DNA from: Pseudoxanthomonas sp.
Lineage (GTDB): Bacteria; Pseudomonadota; Gammaproteobacteria; Xanthomonadales; Xanthomonadaceae
NCBI RefSeq assembly: GCF_035999195.1
Contig: NZ_DASYGY010000009.1
Span: 186,001-250,000, forward strand
Reading direction: 5' to 3'
DNA: 64,000 nt
In this document: piece by piece, positions 1-8,020 of the stretch
Numbering within the stretch: the first letter of the stretch is position 1
Layout: each line of letters begins with the position of its first letter
Program-made: the position numbers and the translations under genes
The notes under the pieces: model-generated
The model's database searches: none
Told to the model about the DNA's origin: nothing
Seen by the model: the letters and a program-made list of their open reading frames with translations, nothing else

Positions 1-80
1 TGTCCAGTGTGAGCGTGATTGCCAACACGCTGCTGTTGCGCCGTTGGCAGCCAACCAAGATCGATGTGGGAGAGGCATGA
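1..80 (+). CDS. copA: Copper-translocating P1B-type ATPase, C-terminal end only
   Basis: Partial gene entering from the left edge; the reading frame starts at base 3 and ends in TGA at 78-80. The 25 visible residues (SSVSVIANTLLLRRW, then a short tail ending VGEA) match the last transmembrane helix of CopA-type Cu(I) exporters, where the conserved Met-Ser-Ser-Val-Ser-Val stretch contributes to the copper path. The catalytic core lies outside the window. Its stop overlaps the start of the cueR-like gene (ATGA), so exporter and regulator are translationally coupled. The family call rests on this short conserved tail plus the copper regulator next to it. Confidence 0.7.
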   Translation, partial: SSVSVIANTLLLRRWQPTKIDVGEA

Positions 81-547
81 TGGCAACCAGACGCAGTTCC
101 AGGGCACTGCGGCCCGAACTGGCCGACGCGCGCGAAGCCGGATTGCATAACATCGGCGAGGCCGCCGCGCTCAGCGAGGTCAGCGCCAAGATGATTCGCC
201 ACTATGAAGAGATCGATCTGATCCCTCCGGCCGGTCGCACCTTTGCGGGCTATCGCCTTTACACCGATGCCGATGTGCACAGGCTTCGGTTCATTCGTCG
301 TGCCCGCAACCTGGGATTTTCCATCAAACAAATCCAATCGCTCCTAGGCTTGTGGAGCGATGACCGGCGAGCCAGCGCCCAGGTCAAGAAACTGGCCCAG
401 GGCCACATCGACGATCTACAGATCAAGATTACCGAGATGCAGGCCATGCAGCGAACGCTGCGCAACCTTGCCAGTCGATGCCATGGCGATAATCGCCCGG
501 AATGTCCGATTCTGGATGATCTGGCGAGTCCAACGAACGGGCATTGA
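77..547 (+). CDS. cueR: Cu(I)-responsive MerR-family regulator CueR-like
   Basis: 156 residues. It has a MerR winged helix (about 24-90), a dimerisation helix, and a metal loop with Cys135 and Cys143 in the C-x7-C spacing of CueR (CHGDNRPEC). The position that is Cys in Zn/Cd sensors is a serine or alanine here, as expected for monovalent copper or silver sensing. The N-terminus is about 23 residues longer than in enteric CueR. ATG 77 is chosen because it overlaps the copA stop; an upstream TTG at 44 would lie inside copA. In the family, CueR untwists a long-spacer promoter to switch on copper export. The last 41 bases are duplicated at 23.1 kb. Confidence 0.85.
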   Translation: MMATRRSSRALRPELADAREAGLHNIGEAAALSEVSAKMIRHYEEIDLIPPAGRTFAGYRLYTDADVHRLRFIRRARNLGFSIKQIQSLLGLWSDDRRASAQVKKLAQGHIDDLQIKITEMQAMQRTLRNLASRCHGDNRPECPILDDLASPTNGH

Positions 548-805
548 CGTTGCCACGATAGGAAGCCTGACGCTGACCATTCCTGTTGGTTGGAGCGGCA
601 AAGCATGCATCGACTACATATCCCCGCCATGGTCTGCAGCGCATGTGTGGCGCCCATTCGACGCGCCTTGATGAGCGTAGACCCCTCGATGCGGGCTCAG
701 TTCATGCCGGACCTACGCCGTATTAGCCTCGAAACACGCCGTCCGGTTGAGCTGATAAGGCAAGCGCTCAGCTCGATCAGCTATCCGGCCCATATTGTTC
801 GTTAG
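507..805 (+). repeat. Duplicated segment, copy 1 (cueR 3' end plus HMA gene)
   Basis: These 299 bases align without gaps to 23112-23410. Roughly nine bases in ten are identical by eye. The similarity starts inside the last dozen codons of cueR and stops at the stop codon of the small HMA gene, so the unit is cut at its left end within a coding sequence. Confidence 0.85.
605..805 (+). CDS. Small heavy-metal-associated (HMA) domain protein, CopZ-like copper chaperone
   Basis: 66 residues. It starts MHRLHIPAM and carries the M-x-C-x-x-C metal site (MVCSAC) at the first loop of a ferredoxin-like fold, followed by the helix, the central strands and a closing SYPAHIV strand. Such proteins bind Cu(I) and pass it to CopA-type ATPases or to CueR. 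It lies 57 bases after cueR, completing a copA-cueR-chaperone set. ATG 605 is preferred over upstream in-frame codons because it starts directly at the first beta strand. A close paralogue lies at 23210-23410. Confidence 0.8.
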   Translation: MHRLHIPAMVCSACVAPIRRALMSVDPSMRAQFMPDLRRISLETRRPVELIRQALSSISYPAHIVR

Positions 806-861
806 GCGTCTGGTACGACCCCAAGCGGTCATCTATCTGCAATGATGGGTTGCAAGACTTC

Positions 862-880
862 CTATATTCCGGAAATATAG
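862..880. promoter_or_regulatory. Probable ArsR operator
   Basis: A near-perfect dyad with arms CTATAT and ATATAG around a TCCGGAA centre ends four bases before the arsR start codon. ArsR repressors bind such AT-rich dyads over their own promoters, so autoregulation of the arsenic operon is the natural reading. Confidence 0.6.
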
Positions 881-884
881 AAGT

Positions 885-1205
885 ATGGATACGCCCCAGA
901 CCGTTCAAGCGCTTCGTGCGCTCGCGCACGACCACCGGCTTGCCGCCTATCGCGCGCTTGTACAGGCCGGCCCAGGCGGAATGGCCGTTGGCGAGCTACG
1001 CGATCAGCTCGATCTGCCGCCTGCCACCCTTACGGCCCATCTGAACCAGTTACGTGCCGCAGGGCTTGTCACTGACGAGCGGGAAGGACGGGTCATCCGG
1101 ATACGTGCCGACGACGACCGCATGAACGGTCTGATTGGCTTCCTGACGGAGAACTGTTGCGGCGGGAAGTCCTGCGCGCCGGCAGTCAAGCAGAAGCTCC
1201 GTTGA
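885..1205 (+). CDS. arsR: Arsenic-responsive repressor, ArsR family
   Basis: 106 residues with an ArsR-type winged helix-turn-helix (recognition region LPPATLTAHLNQLRAAGLV). It lacks the ELCVCDL-type site of plasmid R773 ArsR. Instead Cys91, Cys92 and Cys97 cluster near the C-terminus (NCCGGKSC), similar to the C-terminal three-cysteine site known from Acidithiobacillus ArsR. It is the first gene of an arsR-arsC-aquaporin-arsH operon and sits four bases after a dyad operator. As(III) or Sb(III) binding should release DNA and induce the operon. Confidence 0.88.
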   Translation: MDTPQTVQALRALAHDHRLAAYRALVQAGPGGMAVGELRDQLDLPPATLTAHLNQLRAAGLVTDEREGRVIRIRADDDRMNGLIGFLTENCCGGKSCAPAVKQKLR

Positions 1206-1226
1206 TCCGCATTCCAGAGATACGAC

Positions 1227-1730
1227 ATGACCGACAAGACCTACAACGTACTGTTCCTGTGCACCGGCAACTCCGCACGCAGCATCATGGCCGAGGCGAT
1301 CCTCAACGTGCTGGGCCACGGCCGATTCAAGGCTTATAGCGCCGGCAGCCATCCCAGCGGCCACGTCCAGCCGATGGCGCGGGAGCTTGCCGCGGCCATC
1401 GGCTATGACGCCAGCCAGGTGCGCAGCAAGAACTGGGACGAGTTCGCCGTGGAAGGTGCGCCCGAGATGGACATCGTCATCACGGTTTGCGACAACGCTG
1501 CGGGAGAGGCGTGCCCCGTATGGCTGGGCCATCCTGCACTCGCGCACTGGGGTGTGCCCGACCCGGTAGCCGCCACGGGCGATGAAGAAGACCGTCGTCG
1601 AGCCTATACCGCAGCGTTCGCCACACTGCGCCGCCGTATCGAGCTGTTGCTATCACTGCCGCTGCAAAGCCTCGACCGTCTGGCCGCACAGGCAAAGCTG
1701 GGCGAGATCGGGCGTGTCGGTGCGGAATGA
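1227..1730 (+). CDS. arsC: Arsenate reductase, low-molecular-weight phosphatase family
   Basis: 167 residues. The N-terminal P-loop CTGNSARS places the nucleophile at Cys12; Cys88 and Cys96 (VCDNAAGEAC) are candidates for the disulfide cascade of the thioredoxin- or glutathione-linked ArsC class. DPVAATG supplies the general-acid aspartate region. The enzyme reduces arsenate to arsenite in the cytoplasm. It lies 21 bases after arsR and overlaps the aquaporin gene by four bases, so reduction is coupled to a membrane exit route for arsenite. Confidence 0.9.
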   Translation: MTDKTYNVLFLCTGNSARSIMAEAILNVLGHGRFKAYSAGSHPSGHVQPMARELAAAIGYDASQVRSKNWDEFAVEGAPEMDIVITVCDNAAGEACPVWLGHPALAHWGVPDPVAATGDEEDRRRAYTAAFATLRRRIELLLSLPLQSLDRLAAQAKLGEIGRVGAE

Positions 1731-2374
1731 TCCGCCAGCGCCTCTTTGCAGAGTTCTTGGCCACGGGCCTGCTGCTGGTGACGGTGGTGGGCTCGGGGAT
1801 CATGGCCGAGCGCCTTGCAGGTGGAAACGACGCCGTCGCACTGCTAGCAAATGCGCTGGCAACGGTCGGCGGGCTCTACGTCCTCATTGAGGTGTTCGGT
1901 TCGATCAGTGGTGCGCACATGAACCCCGCGGTCAGTGCCGTGATGGCGGCGCGTGGCGAACTGCCCAAGACCCTTTTGCCGGCATACATCCTGGTTCAGC
2001 TCGCGGGCGCGGTATGCGGTGCTTTGTTGGCGAATGCCATGTTCGATCTTCCGGTGCTGGAGTTCTCCACGAAGGTGCGAACCGGCATGGGCCAATGGCT
2101 GGGCGAGATCGTTGCAACAGCAGGTTTGCTGTTGGTTGTGCTCCGGGCACCTGCGTCCCGTGTGGCCGTGATGGTGGCTGCGTACATCGGTGCGGCCTAT
2201 TGGTTCACCTCGTCGACTTCATTCGCGAATCCTGCAGCAGCCTTCGGCCGCATGTTCAGTGACAGCTTCGCCGGCATTTCGCCTGGCGACGTGCCTGCCT
2301 TCGTTGTGGCGCAGGTCATTGGGGCAGCCCTGGGCGCAACGATCCACAAGCTACTTGGAAAGCCTCATGTCTAA
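1727..2374 (+). CDS. aqpS: Aquaporin-family channel, AqpS-like arsenite channel
   Basis: 215 residues, a short major intrinsic protein with about six transmembrane segments and both pore signatures: GAHMNPAVS in the first half and FANPAAAFGRMFSD in the second. Members found inside ars operons next to arsC and arsH, with no arsB or acr3, are known (AqpS in Sinorhizobium) to let arsenite leave the cell down its gradient after reduction. The position between arsC (4-bp overlap) and arsH (8-bp overlap) fits that role. Water or glycerol transport cannot be excluded from sequence alone. Confidence 0.88.
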   Translation: MIRQRLFAEFLATGLLLVTVVGSGIMAERLAGGNDAVALLANALATVGGLYVLIEVFGSISGAHMNPAVSAVMAARGELPKTLLPAYILVQLAGAVCGALLANAMFDLPVLEFSTKVRTGMGQWLGEIVATAGLLLVVLRAPASRVAVMVAAYIGAAYWFTSSTSFANPAAAFGRMFSDSFAGISPGDVPAFVVAQVIGAALGATIHKLLGKPHV

Positions 2375-3086
2375 TCCTGGCGATCTGCCCAACATCTCGG
2401 CCGAGCTGTTCCATTTGCCCGAGATTGACCGCCTATCCCCGACCGTACTTGCTGCGCATGCCCCGCGGATCCTTCTGCTTTACGGATCGCTGAGGAAGAG
2501 GTCATACAGCAAGTTGCTCGCGCTGGAGGCGGCTCGACTACTTCAGGCAATGGGCGCTGAGACCCGGCTCTTCGATCCGACAGGCCTGCCCCTTCCAGAT
2601 GCTGAGCCCGACACGCATCCGAAGGTGCAGGAATTGCGGCAACTGGTGCATTGGTCGGAGGGCATGGTCTGGAGCTCACCCGAGCGACACGGTTCTATGA
2701 GCGGCATCATGAAGGCGCAGATCGACTGGATTCCGCTATCTCAAGGCTCCGTGCGACCAACTCAGGGCAAGACGCTGGCCGTCATGCAAGTCTCCGGCGG
2801 TTCGCAGTCCTTCAATGCGGTGAATCAGCTCCGTGTGCTTGGACGTTGGATGCGCATGATCACCATCCCCAACCAGTCCTCTGTCGCAAAGGCGTTCAAC
2901 GAATTCGATGAAGATGGGCGCATGAAGCCCTCCGCGTTCTATGACCGCGTCGTGGACGTCATGGAAGAGCTAATGAAGTTTACGCTACTGACCCGGGATG
3001 TCTCGCCCTACCTGGTCGATCGCTATAGCGAGCGGAAGGAGAGCGCGGAAGAGCTTGCCAAGCGGGTCAGCCTCCGCGCCATCTAG
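2367..3086 (+). CDS. arsH: Arsenic resistance protein ArsH (NADPH-dependent FMN reductase family)
   Basis: 239 residues. The flavodoxin-like fold is visible from ILLLYGSLRKRSYSK (FMN phosphate loop) through WSSPERHGSMSGIMKAQID and MQVSGGSQSFNAVN, all hallmarks of ArsH. Family members oxidise trivalent organoarsenicals or act as NADPH:FMN/quinone reductases. ATG 2367, overlapping the aquaporin stop by eight bases, is chosen; the frame is open further upstream, but that part is antiparallel noise inside aqpS. It closes the arsenic operon. Confidence 0.9.
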   Translation: MSNPGDLPNISAELFHLPEIDRLSPTVLAAHAPRILLLYGSLRKRSYSKLLALEAARLLQAMGAETRLFDPTGLPLPDAEPDTHPKVQELRQLVHWSEGMVWSSPERHGSMSGIMKAQIDWIPLSQGSVRPTQGKTLAVMQVSGGSQSFNAVNQLRVLGRWMRMITIPNQSSVAKAFNEFDEDGRMKPSAFYDRVVDVMEELMKFTLLTRDVSPYLVDRYSERKESAEELAKRVSLRAI

Positions 3087-3164
3087 GTGTGGAAGTGATC
3101 CGTCCATCTTTCTGGCCAGCTCCCTACGTCCGCTTCCGGTCGAGAGTAGAAATCCGCTACAAAG

Positions 3165-3572
3165 TCAGACTTTGGAACGTTGCATTGGCTGGCGTAGCGT
3201 CGAAAGAATCGTGCACTCGGCCCGCTGTCCCCCGTGGCAACTGATGATGACACGCTCAAGTTCATCGGCCATCCGGCGAAGATCTTCCTGGCGCGCACGA
3301 ATATCGGTCAGATGTGTACGCGCCAGGCGATCGACGTCGTCGCAGGACAAACGCTCATCGCTGGCCAGTTGCAGGAGGCTGCGGATCTCTTCCAGACTGA
3401 AGCCCAGATCCCGCCCTCGCGCGATGAACCGCAGGCGCTCGATATCGGCGCTCGTATAAACCCTATAACCACTGTCCGTGCGGGTGGGGTGGGGCAGCAG
3501 CCCGATCTTCTCGTAGTAGCGGATGGTTTCAAGGTGGCATCCGCTGGCTTCGGCAGCCTGACTGATCTTCAT
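3165..3572 (-). CDS. MerR-family regulator for divalent metal (ZntR/CadR-like)
   Basis: 135 residues starting MKISQAAEASGCHLETIRYY, a standard MerR helix-turn-helix. The key metal residues are Cys77, Cys112 and Cys120 (C-x7-C in CHGGQRAEC). A cysteine at the 77-79 position is the mark of Zn/Cd/Pb sensors, in contrast to the copper sensor at 77-547. It is divergent from the CDF exporter gene and faces a 19-bp-spacer promoter with a 15-bp dyad. ATG 3572 is chosen; upstream in-frame codons would run through that promoter. The exact metal is not decided by sequence. Confidence 0.83.
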   Translation of the reverse strand: MKISQAAEASGCHLETIRYYEKIGLLPHPTRTDSGYRVYTSADIERLRFIARGRDLGFSLEEIRSLLQLASDERLSCDDVDRLARTHLTDIRARQEDLRRMADELERVIISCHGGQRAECTILSTLRQPMQRSKV

Positions 3573-3583
3573 GGAAGGATCGC

Positions 3584-3614
3584 TTGACTCTGTAGTTACT
3601 ACAGACTTTACGCT
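3584..3614 (+). promoter_or_regulatory. MerR-type promoter of the CDF exporter gene
   Basis: A -35 box TTGACT at 3584-3589 and a -10 box TACGCT at 3609-3614 are 19 bases apart, the overlong spacing characteristic of MerR-controlled promoters. The spacer holds a perfect 15-base dyad, CTGTAGTTACTACAG, at 3590-3604. It reads toward the exporter at 3661 and lies next to the start of the divergent merR-type gene. Confidence 0.82.
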
Positions 3615-3660
3615 AGCCGAGCCCAAACTGTGATTTTCCGGTTGCAGGAGTGGCCCCTCA

Positions 3661-4311
3661 ATGGAGCGCGTGATGCCTGAATGCTGTGGCTGCGGCAAGG
3701 TAGTCGATGTAGCGGGTATGCAAGCCAAGCAGCGCAAGGTGCTGGTGATCGTGCTGCTGATCAACCTGGCGACCTTCGTCATGATGGCCGTCGCCGCGTG
3801 GCACTCCCACTCTTCGTCCCTGTTGTCCGGAAGCCTGGACAACCTCGGGGATGCGCTGACCTATGCGGTGAGCCTGGCGGTGGTGGGCGCATCGGCACAC
3901 CTGAAGGGCCGGGTGGCCCTGCTCAAAGGCTTCTTGATCCTAGGGGCCGCGTTCGCGGTAGGCGTACAGATCGTCTGGCGCTTGGCCCATCCGGGTGTTC
4001 CGATCTTTGAGAGCATGGGGGTGGCTGCGTTGCTTAACTTGGCGGCCAATGCGGTCTGCCTGTGGTTGCTGACCCCCTATCGCGCCGGCGATATCAACAT
4101 GGCCTCGGCGTGGGAGTGCTCGCGCAATGACATCTACGAGGGGGCTGCCGTCATCCTGGCCGCGGCGCTGGTGTTGGCCTTCGGCGCGGGTTGGCCCGAT
4201 CTGTTGATTGCCGCAGCGTTGCTGGTTCTGTTCCTGCGCTCGGCGGTGCGCGTGTTGCGGGCTGCGTGGCGCGAAAGTCGACCAAACGCGCAGCCCAGTG
4301 CCACGATCTAG
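3661..4311 (+). CDS. Cation diffusion facilitator (CDF)-family metal exporter
   Basis: 216 residues (212 if ATG 3673 is used). A cysteine-rich start (PECCGCGK) precedes about six transmembrane segments. SLDNLGDALTYAVS in the second helix and NDIYEGAAV in the fifth correspond to the two metal-coordinating stretches of CDF proteins, though the usual His/Asp pairs are altered to Asn/Asp. There is no cytoplasmic C-terminal domain, so it is shorter than CzcD at 10212-11108. Control by the adjacent MerR-type sensor points to export of Zn, Cd, Co or Pb. Its last four bases overlap the convergent gene. Confidence 0.75.
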   Translation: MERVMPECCGCGKVVDVAGMQAKQRKVLVIVLLINLATFVMMAVAAWHSHSSSLLSGSLDNLGDALTYAVSLAVVGASAHLKGRVALLKGFLILGAAFAVGVQIVWRLAHPGVPIFESMGVAALLNLAANAVCLWLLTPYRAGDINMASAWECSRNDIYEGAAVILAAALVLAFGAGWPDLLIAAALLVLFLRSAVRVLRAAWRESRPNAQPSATI

Positions 4312-4682
4312 CAGGAGTGATCGTCCTCGGAAGGGGACGAGGCGTGTTTGGCTAAGGCGCTCGTACCAATGCTACGGTGATGGCGTATGTCCAGATAAAG
4401 GCTATACGCGGCGGTAAAGGCCGGCAGCAGGTTCTGCACGACGCCCACGGCATCCTGCTTGGACGAGAACAGGAAGTAGCTCAAGGCCATCAGGCTACCG
4501 CACAAGCTCATGTACCAGAACAGGCGCGGGATCACCGGCCGGCCGGCGCGTTTGGACGCCATGAACTGGACCAGCCAGCGCACGCCGAACAAGGCCGCGC
4601 CGGTCAGACCAATGAGCTTCCACGGCGTGGTGTGCAAGCCCGTCCAGCTCAGCCACAGGATTTCCTGGTCCATGACGTTCAT
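4308..4682 (-). CDS. LAB_N-domain membrane protein (lipid A biosynthesis N-terminal domain)
   Basis: 124 residues with three predicted membrane helices and the LAB_N pattern FGVRWLVQFMASKRAGRPVIP, then LFWYMSLCGSLMALSYF. This small domain occurs at the N-terminus of some lipid-A-disaccharide synthases and as a separate protein beside glycosyltransferases and ArnT-like transferases. It overlaps the GT2 gene by four bases at the end of a long lipid-modification array. A role in forming or moving an undecaprenyl-phosphate-linked sugar is inferred from context. Confidence 0.75.
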   Translation of the reverse strand: MNVMDQEILWLSWTGLHTTPWKLIGLTGAALFGVRWLVQFMASKRAGRPVIPRLFWYMSLCGSLMALSYFLFSSKQDAVGVVQNLLPAFTAAYSLYLDIRHHRSIGTSALAKHASSPSEDDHSC

Positions 4683-5437
4683 GACTTGGGGCCGGCGCTA
4701 AGCTCGCTGGTGGCAGTTACATGGTTGCGCTGGATCAGCCAGGCCACGCCCATCAGGTCGCGGATGCCCACCAGGGCACGGCCCAGGTTGGTGTACTTGG
4801 ACTGGCCCGATCCCCGCGGTCGGTGAGTGACCGGCACACTGAGCGTCTTCCAGCCGGCGCGCTGCATCAGTGCTGGCAGATAGCGGTGCATGTGATCGAA
4901 GTACGGCAGGTCCAGGAAGGCAGCGCGGTCGAACAGCTTGATGCCACAGCCGGTATCGGGCGTGTCATCCCGCAGCAGTGATTGCCGGATGCGATTGGCC
5001 CAGCGCGAAGCCCAGCGCTTGCTGGCCGTGTCCTTGCGCTCGGTGCGCCAGCCGGCAAACAGCCGCACCTGCGGTGACGCGGCCTGGCGAGCCGCTATCA
5101 GTTTGAGGATATCGGCTGGATCGTTCTGGCCATCGCCATCGAGCGTGGCTATCCAGGGCGAGAACGCGTGCTTGACGCCATTGCGGATGGCGGTGCTTTG
5201 CCCACTGCGTTGATGGTGCAGCAACACCCGCAGTTCGGGCACCTCGGCTTTGAGCCAGCCGAGCACCTCGCGTGTGTCATCGTCGGAGCGATCATCCACA
5301 CAGATGATGTCGAAGGCGATCTTGCCGCGCAGGTGGTGCGCCACCTCCTGCACGAGCGGCCCGATGTTGCCGCGTTCGTTGAAGACGGGAATGACGACCG
5401 ACAGACTGGGCATCCGGGGCAGTGACGGGCTTTGCAT
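4679..5437 (-). CDS. Family 2 glycosyltransferase, ArnC/DPM1-like polyprenyl-phosphate glycosyltransferase
   Basis: 252 residues. A GT-A fold opens with SLSVVIPVFNERGNIGPLV, followed by the nucleotide site VDDRSDDDT and the metal-binding DGDGQND; GSGQSKYTNLGRAL is typical of dolichol/undecaprenyl-phosphate transferases. It lacks the two C-terminal membrane helices of ArnC, which the neighbouring LAB_N protein may replace. ATG 5437 is chosen; the frame is open upstream but has no family similarity there. It probably loads a sugar on undecaprenyl phosphate for the ArnT-like transferase just upstream. Confidence 0.82.
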   Translation of the reverse strand: MQSPSLPRMPSLSVVIPVFNERGNIGPLVQEVAHHLRGKIAFDIICVDDRSDDDTREVLGWLKAEVPELRVLLHHQRSGQSTAIRNGVKHAFSPWIATLDGDGQNDPADILKLIAARQAASPQVRLFAGWRTERKDTASKRWASRWANRIRQSLLRDDTPDTGCGIKLFDRAAFLDLPYFDHMHRYLPALMQRAGWKTLSVPVTHRPRGSGQSKYTNLGRALVGIRDLMGVAWLIQRNHVTATSELSAGPKS

Positions 5438-5481
5438 GGCGAAGGACTCAGCAGTGAGGCGTGCGGGAAAGGAAGGAGAAG

Positions 5482-7185
5482 TCAGTCTTCGCTGACATCG
5501 GCTGACCACGTGGCCGGGACTTCGCAGTCCGCGATCCAGGCCGTGCCCGGTGCAAGAATCCAGGCGCGTCGATTGGAGGCGCCGATGTCGATGACCTGCG
5601 TTGGATCCAGGCAAGGCCCAATGGCTTCCTTGCGCAGGAACAGCCAGCGTCGCGTGGGGTCCTGCAGCAGCCAGGTGTGTGCCTGCTGCCATTGCTCTAC
5701 CCAGGGCTTCTTGAAACCGAACTCGGTAACCGGTCGGTCGGCCTGGAGCAGGTGCTGTTCGCGCCAGCCGAGCATGGCCAGCTCCGCATCCAGATCAATG
5801 GTGGCCTCCACGCGCTGCATCAGCGCTTTGGCAGAACTGTCAGGACTGAGCGCCGGCATGAATCCCACGCCATAGGCGATCCACAGCGAGGCGGTGACCG
5901 CCACCAGCGCAAACACCACCCGTCGGCGTGCGACGGCCATCACGACCAGGCTCACGACGGTGAAGGCCAGCAGCCAGCCACTGACCTGCTTGACGGTGCT
6001 CATGTCCATGCCGCGTCCGTCGAGCAGGCCTTGCACGCGCTCGGGCGAGGCGGTCAGCAACCACAGCCCCAAGGCGCCCGTCAGGGTGACCACCACCGAC
6101 AGGTACGACCACAGCACCGCGCGTACGCCACGCCGGCGCAGCAAGCCGGCCAACAACGGCGATGCGGCGAGCGCCAGGGCAGGCAGCATCGGGAAGATGT
6201 AGACCTCGCGCTTGCCCGGGCTGGCACTGAAGAAGACCAGCACCAGCAGCGCCCAACCGAGCAGCAGCGCGTAACGCGGGTCCACGCGCCGCACGCGCCG
6301 CCACCACGCCGGTAGCAACCACGGCGCGAGCAGCACGCCCGGCAGCCACAGCGTGAGCATGGTCTGCAGGTAGTACCAGGCGGGTTTTACGTGGTGCCAG
6401 GCATTGGCATAGCGGGTGCCGGTCTGCTTGAACAGCATTTCCCGCGCGTAGTTGTGCAGGGCCGGATCCGATGAGGCCGCCACCGTGGCCAGCATCGGTA
6501 CCAGCCACACACCCGCGCCCAGCACAAAACCCGCAATGCCGGCCAGCACATGCACCCCTCGGTGCGAGGGCAGGGGGTGGGGCGACTTCCACCGCACCCA
6601 CAGCCAAGGCAGGAACACCAACAACGGCAGAAAGCCCACGCCCTTGGTGACCGAGCCCAAGCCGGCGGCGAAGGTGCCCACCATCAGCAGCCAGGGGCTG
6701 GGCTTTTCCAGCAGGTAGCGCACCAGCGCCCATAGCGAGAGCGTGGTCATGCCCACCAGCACCATGTCGATCTGCGCGCGCTTGGCTTGCAGCACGAACT
6801 GCAGGCAGACGAACAGGCCCAACACGGCGTAGTCGGCCGTGCGCTTTCCCCACAGGCGCCGGGCAAGATCGCCGGTCAGCCACAGCGTCAGCAGCGCGGC
6901 CAGCAAGGACGGCAGCAGGAATGCCACATCCCAACTGCGCACCAGCACATAACTGGCCGCCAGCAGCCACATGAAGGTGGGCGGTTTCTCGGCGTAGAGC
7001 TCTATCCCGCGCTGCGGGAACAGCCATTGGCCGGTCTCCACCATAGTCTTGGCCGCCAGTACGAAGCGCGGCTCGTCTGCGGGCATCGGCTCGCGTAAGC
7101 CCAGGCCGGCTAGTAGCGCCGCGATGACCAGCACGGTCAGCAGCCATGTCTGGCCAGGGGAGAGGTCGCTAAGGGAATGACGCAT
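5482..7185 (-). CDS. ArnT-like lipid A sugar transferase (GT-C membrane glycosyltransferase)
   Basis: 567 residues with roughly twelve membrane helices. The first periplasmic loop carries the acidic motif PMPADEPRFVLAAKTM followed by FPQRGIELYAEKPPTFMW, which matches the catalytic and substrate loops of ArnT (DE(P/T)R and the ExKPP-type motif). ArnT moves a cationic sugar from undecaprenyl phosphate to lipid A phosphate and raises polymyxin tolerance. Location between the GT2 gene and dgkA/eptA supports this. No arnA or arnB genes are in the window, so the donor sugar may differ from aminoarabinose. Confidence 0.8.
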   Translation of the reverse strand: MRHSLSDLSPGQTWLLTVLVIAALLAGLGLREPMPADEPRFVLAAKTMVETGQWLFPQRGIELYAEKPPTFMWLLAASYVLVRSWDVAFLLPSLLAALLTLWLTGDLARRLWGKRTADYAVLGLFVCLQFVLQAKRAQIDMVLVGMTTLSLWALVRYLLEKPSPWLLMVGTFAAGLGSVTKGVGFLPLLVFLPWLWVRWKSPHPLPSHRGVHVLAGIAGFVLGAGVWLVPMLATVAASSDPALHNYAREMLFKQTGTRYANAWHHVKPAWYYLQTMLTLWLPGVLLAPWLLPAWWRRVRRVDPRYALLLGWALLVLVFFSASPGKREVYIFPMLPALALAASPLLAGLLRRRGVRAVLWSYLSVVVTLTGALGLWLLTASPERVQGLLDGRGMDMSTVKQVSGWLLAFTVVSLVVMAVARRRVVFALVAVTASLWIAYGVGFMPALSPDSSAKALMQRVEATIDLDAELAMLGWREQHLLQADRPVTEFGFKKPWVEQWQQAHTWLLQDPTRRWLFLRKEAIGPCLDPTQVIDIGASNRRAWILAPGTAWIADCEVPATWSADVSED

Positions 7186-7251
7186 CGGCGTATCGCTCGT
7201 GCAAACAGAGGAAAAAATGAACGGGAAACCTTGGGTGCGGGATCGCGCGAT

Positions 7252-7998
7252 CTAGAAGCGGCGTCGACGCTTTCGTCCGCCGTGCGGCGGCGGCCCGAAC
7301 GGGCCTTTGCGCGAACGCGGCGACGTCCCGTCCGGCGGGGACGGCCGGTTCTGACGGCGGGGAAAGGGATTGCCGAAGCTCTCGATCACCGGTGATGACA
7401 GGGCGCGTGCCTGCTCGATCGAAGCTCTGAATTTGGCGGCCGACACCCAGGCCGCGATCGCTGCCAGGGCCGACGTCACCCCCAGCCACGGCGCGGCGCC
7501 CTGCATGCCCGTGCGGGTGGCGACAGCCGACTGCAGGATCGCGGTGATGGCGAACAGGGCGCCGTAGATCACGCTCAGCACAAGGCCCGTGCGCCGCCGC
7601 CGCACCTGCGTGGCCTGCAGGGGTCTGGCCATCAGCGCTGCCGCGATGGCCAGCGCATAGAACGGCGCCTCCAGGGCGGCGACCACGGTGCCGGCGGTGC
7701 CCACGGATCGATAGGCGATGAGCAAGCCCAGCACCATTACCGGGGCGGCCACCAGCAACTCACGCAGGCGTGGCCGCATCGCGACCGCGAACTCGGACAG
7801 ATACCGGCGATCGTCGCGCTTGAACGCCACCAGCAGATCCAGCGCGTGCAGGGTAGCCACCACCCAGAACAGTGCGCCGGTCAGCACCACCGTGCTGCTG
7901 AGGATGACGGTCAGGCCATCGGGGTGGGGAATCGACATTGCCGATTTCAGGCCCCAGCCCACCGCAAAGATCAGTGCTGCTAACAGGATGTACGCCAT
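7252..7998 (-). CDS. Membrane protein of unknown function with basic C-terminal tail
   Basis: 248 residues. About six hydrophobic helices occupy residues 1-190. The last 45 residues are rich in Pro, Arg and Gly and end in GGRKRRRRF, a strongly basic cytoplasmic tail. I do not recognise the family. The gene lies 22 bases after dgkA and 66 bases before the arnT-like gene in the same array, so an envelope-related role is likely but unproven. Confidence 0.6.
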   Translation of the reverse strand: MAYILLAALIFAVGWGLKSAMSIPHPDGLTVILSSTVVLTGALFWVVATLHALDLLVAFKRDDRRYLSEFAVAMRPRLRELLVAAPVMVLGLLIAYRSVGTAGTVVAALEAPFYALAIAAALMARPLQATQVRRRRTGLVLSVIYGALFAITAILQSAVATRTGMQGAAPWLGVTSALAAIAAWVSAAKFRASIEQARALSSPVIESFGNPFPRRQNRPSPPDGTSPRSRKGPFGPPPHGGRKRRRRF

Positions 7999-8020
7999 AT
8001 AAACCTCCAGCCCGACGCCA

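Noticed and set aside
44..76. Upstream TTG start for the cueR-like gene
   Set aside because: It lies inside the copA end and adds residues without family similarity, while ATG 77 overlaps the copA stop.
2190..2366. Longer N-terminus for ArsH
   Set aside because: The extra part overlaps the aquaporin gene out of frame and does not look like ArsH.
5840..7147. Long open frame of 435 codons on the minus strand inside the arnT-like gene
   Set aside because: It has low-complexity Ala/Arg/Gly composition typical of a shadow frame in GC-rich DNA; the arnT frame has clear membrane helices and motifs.
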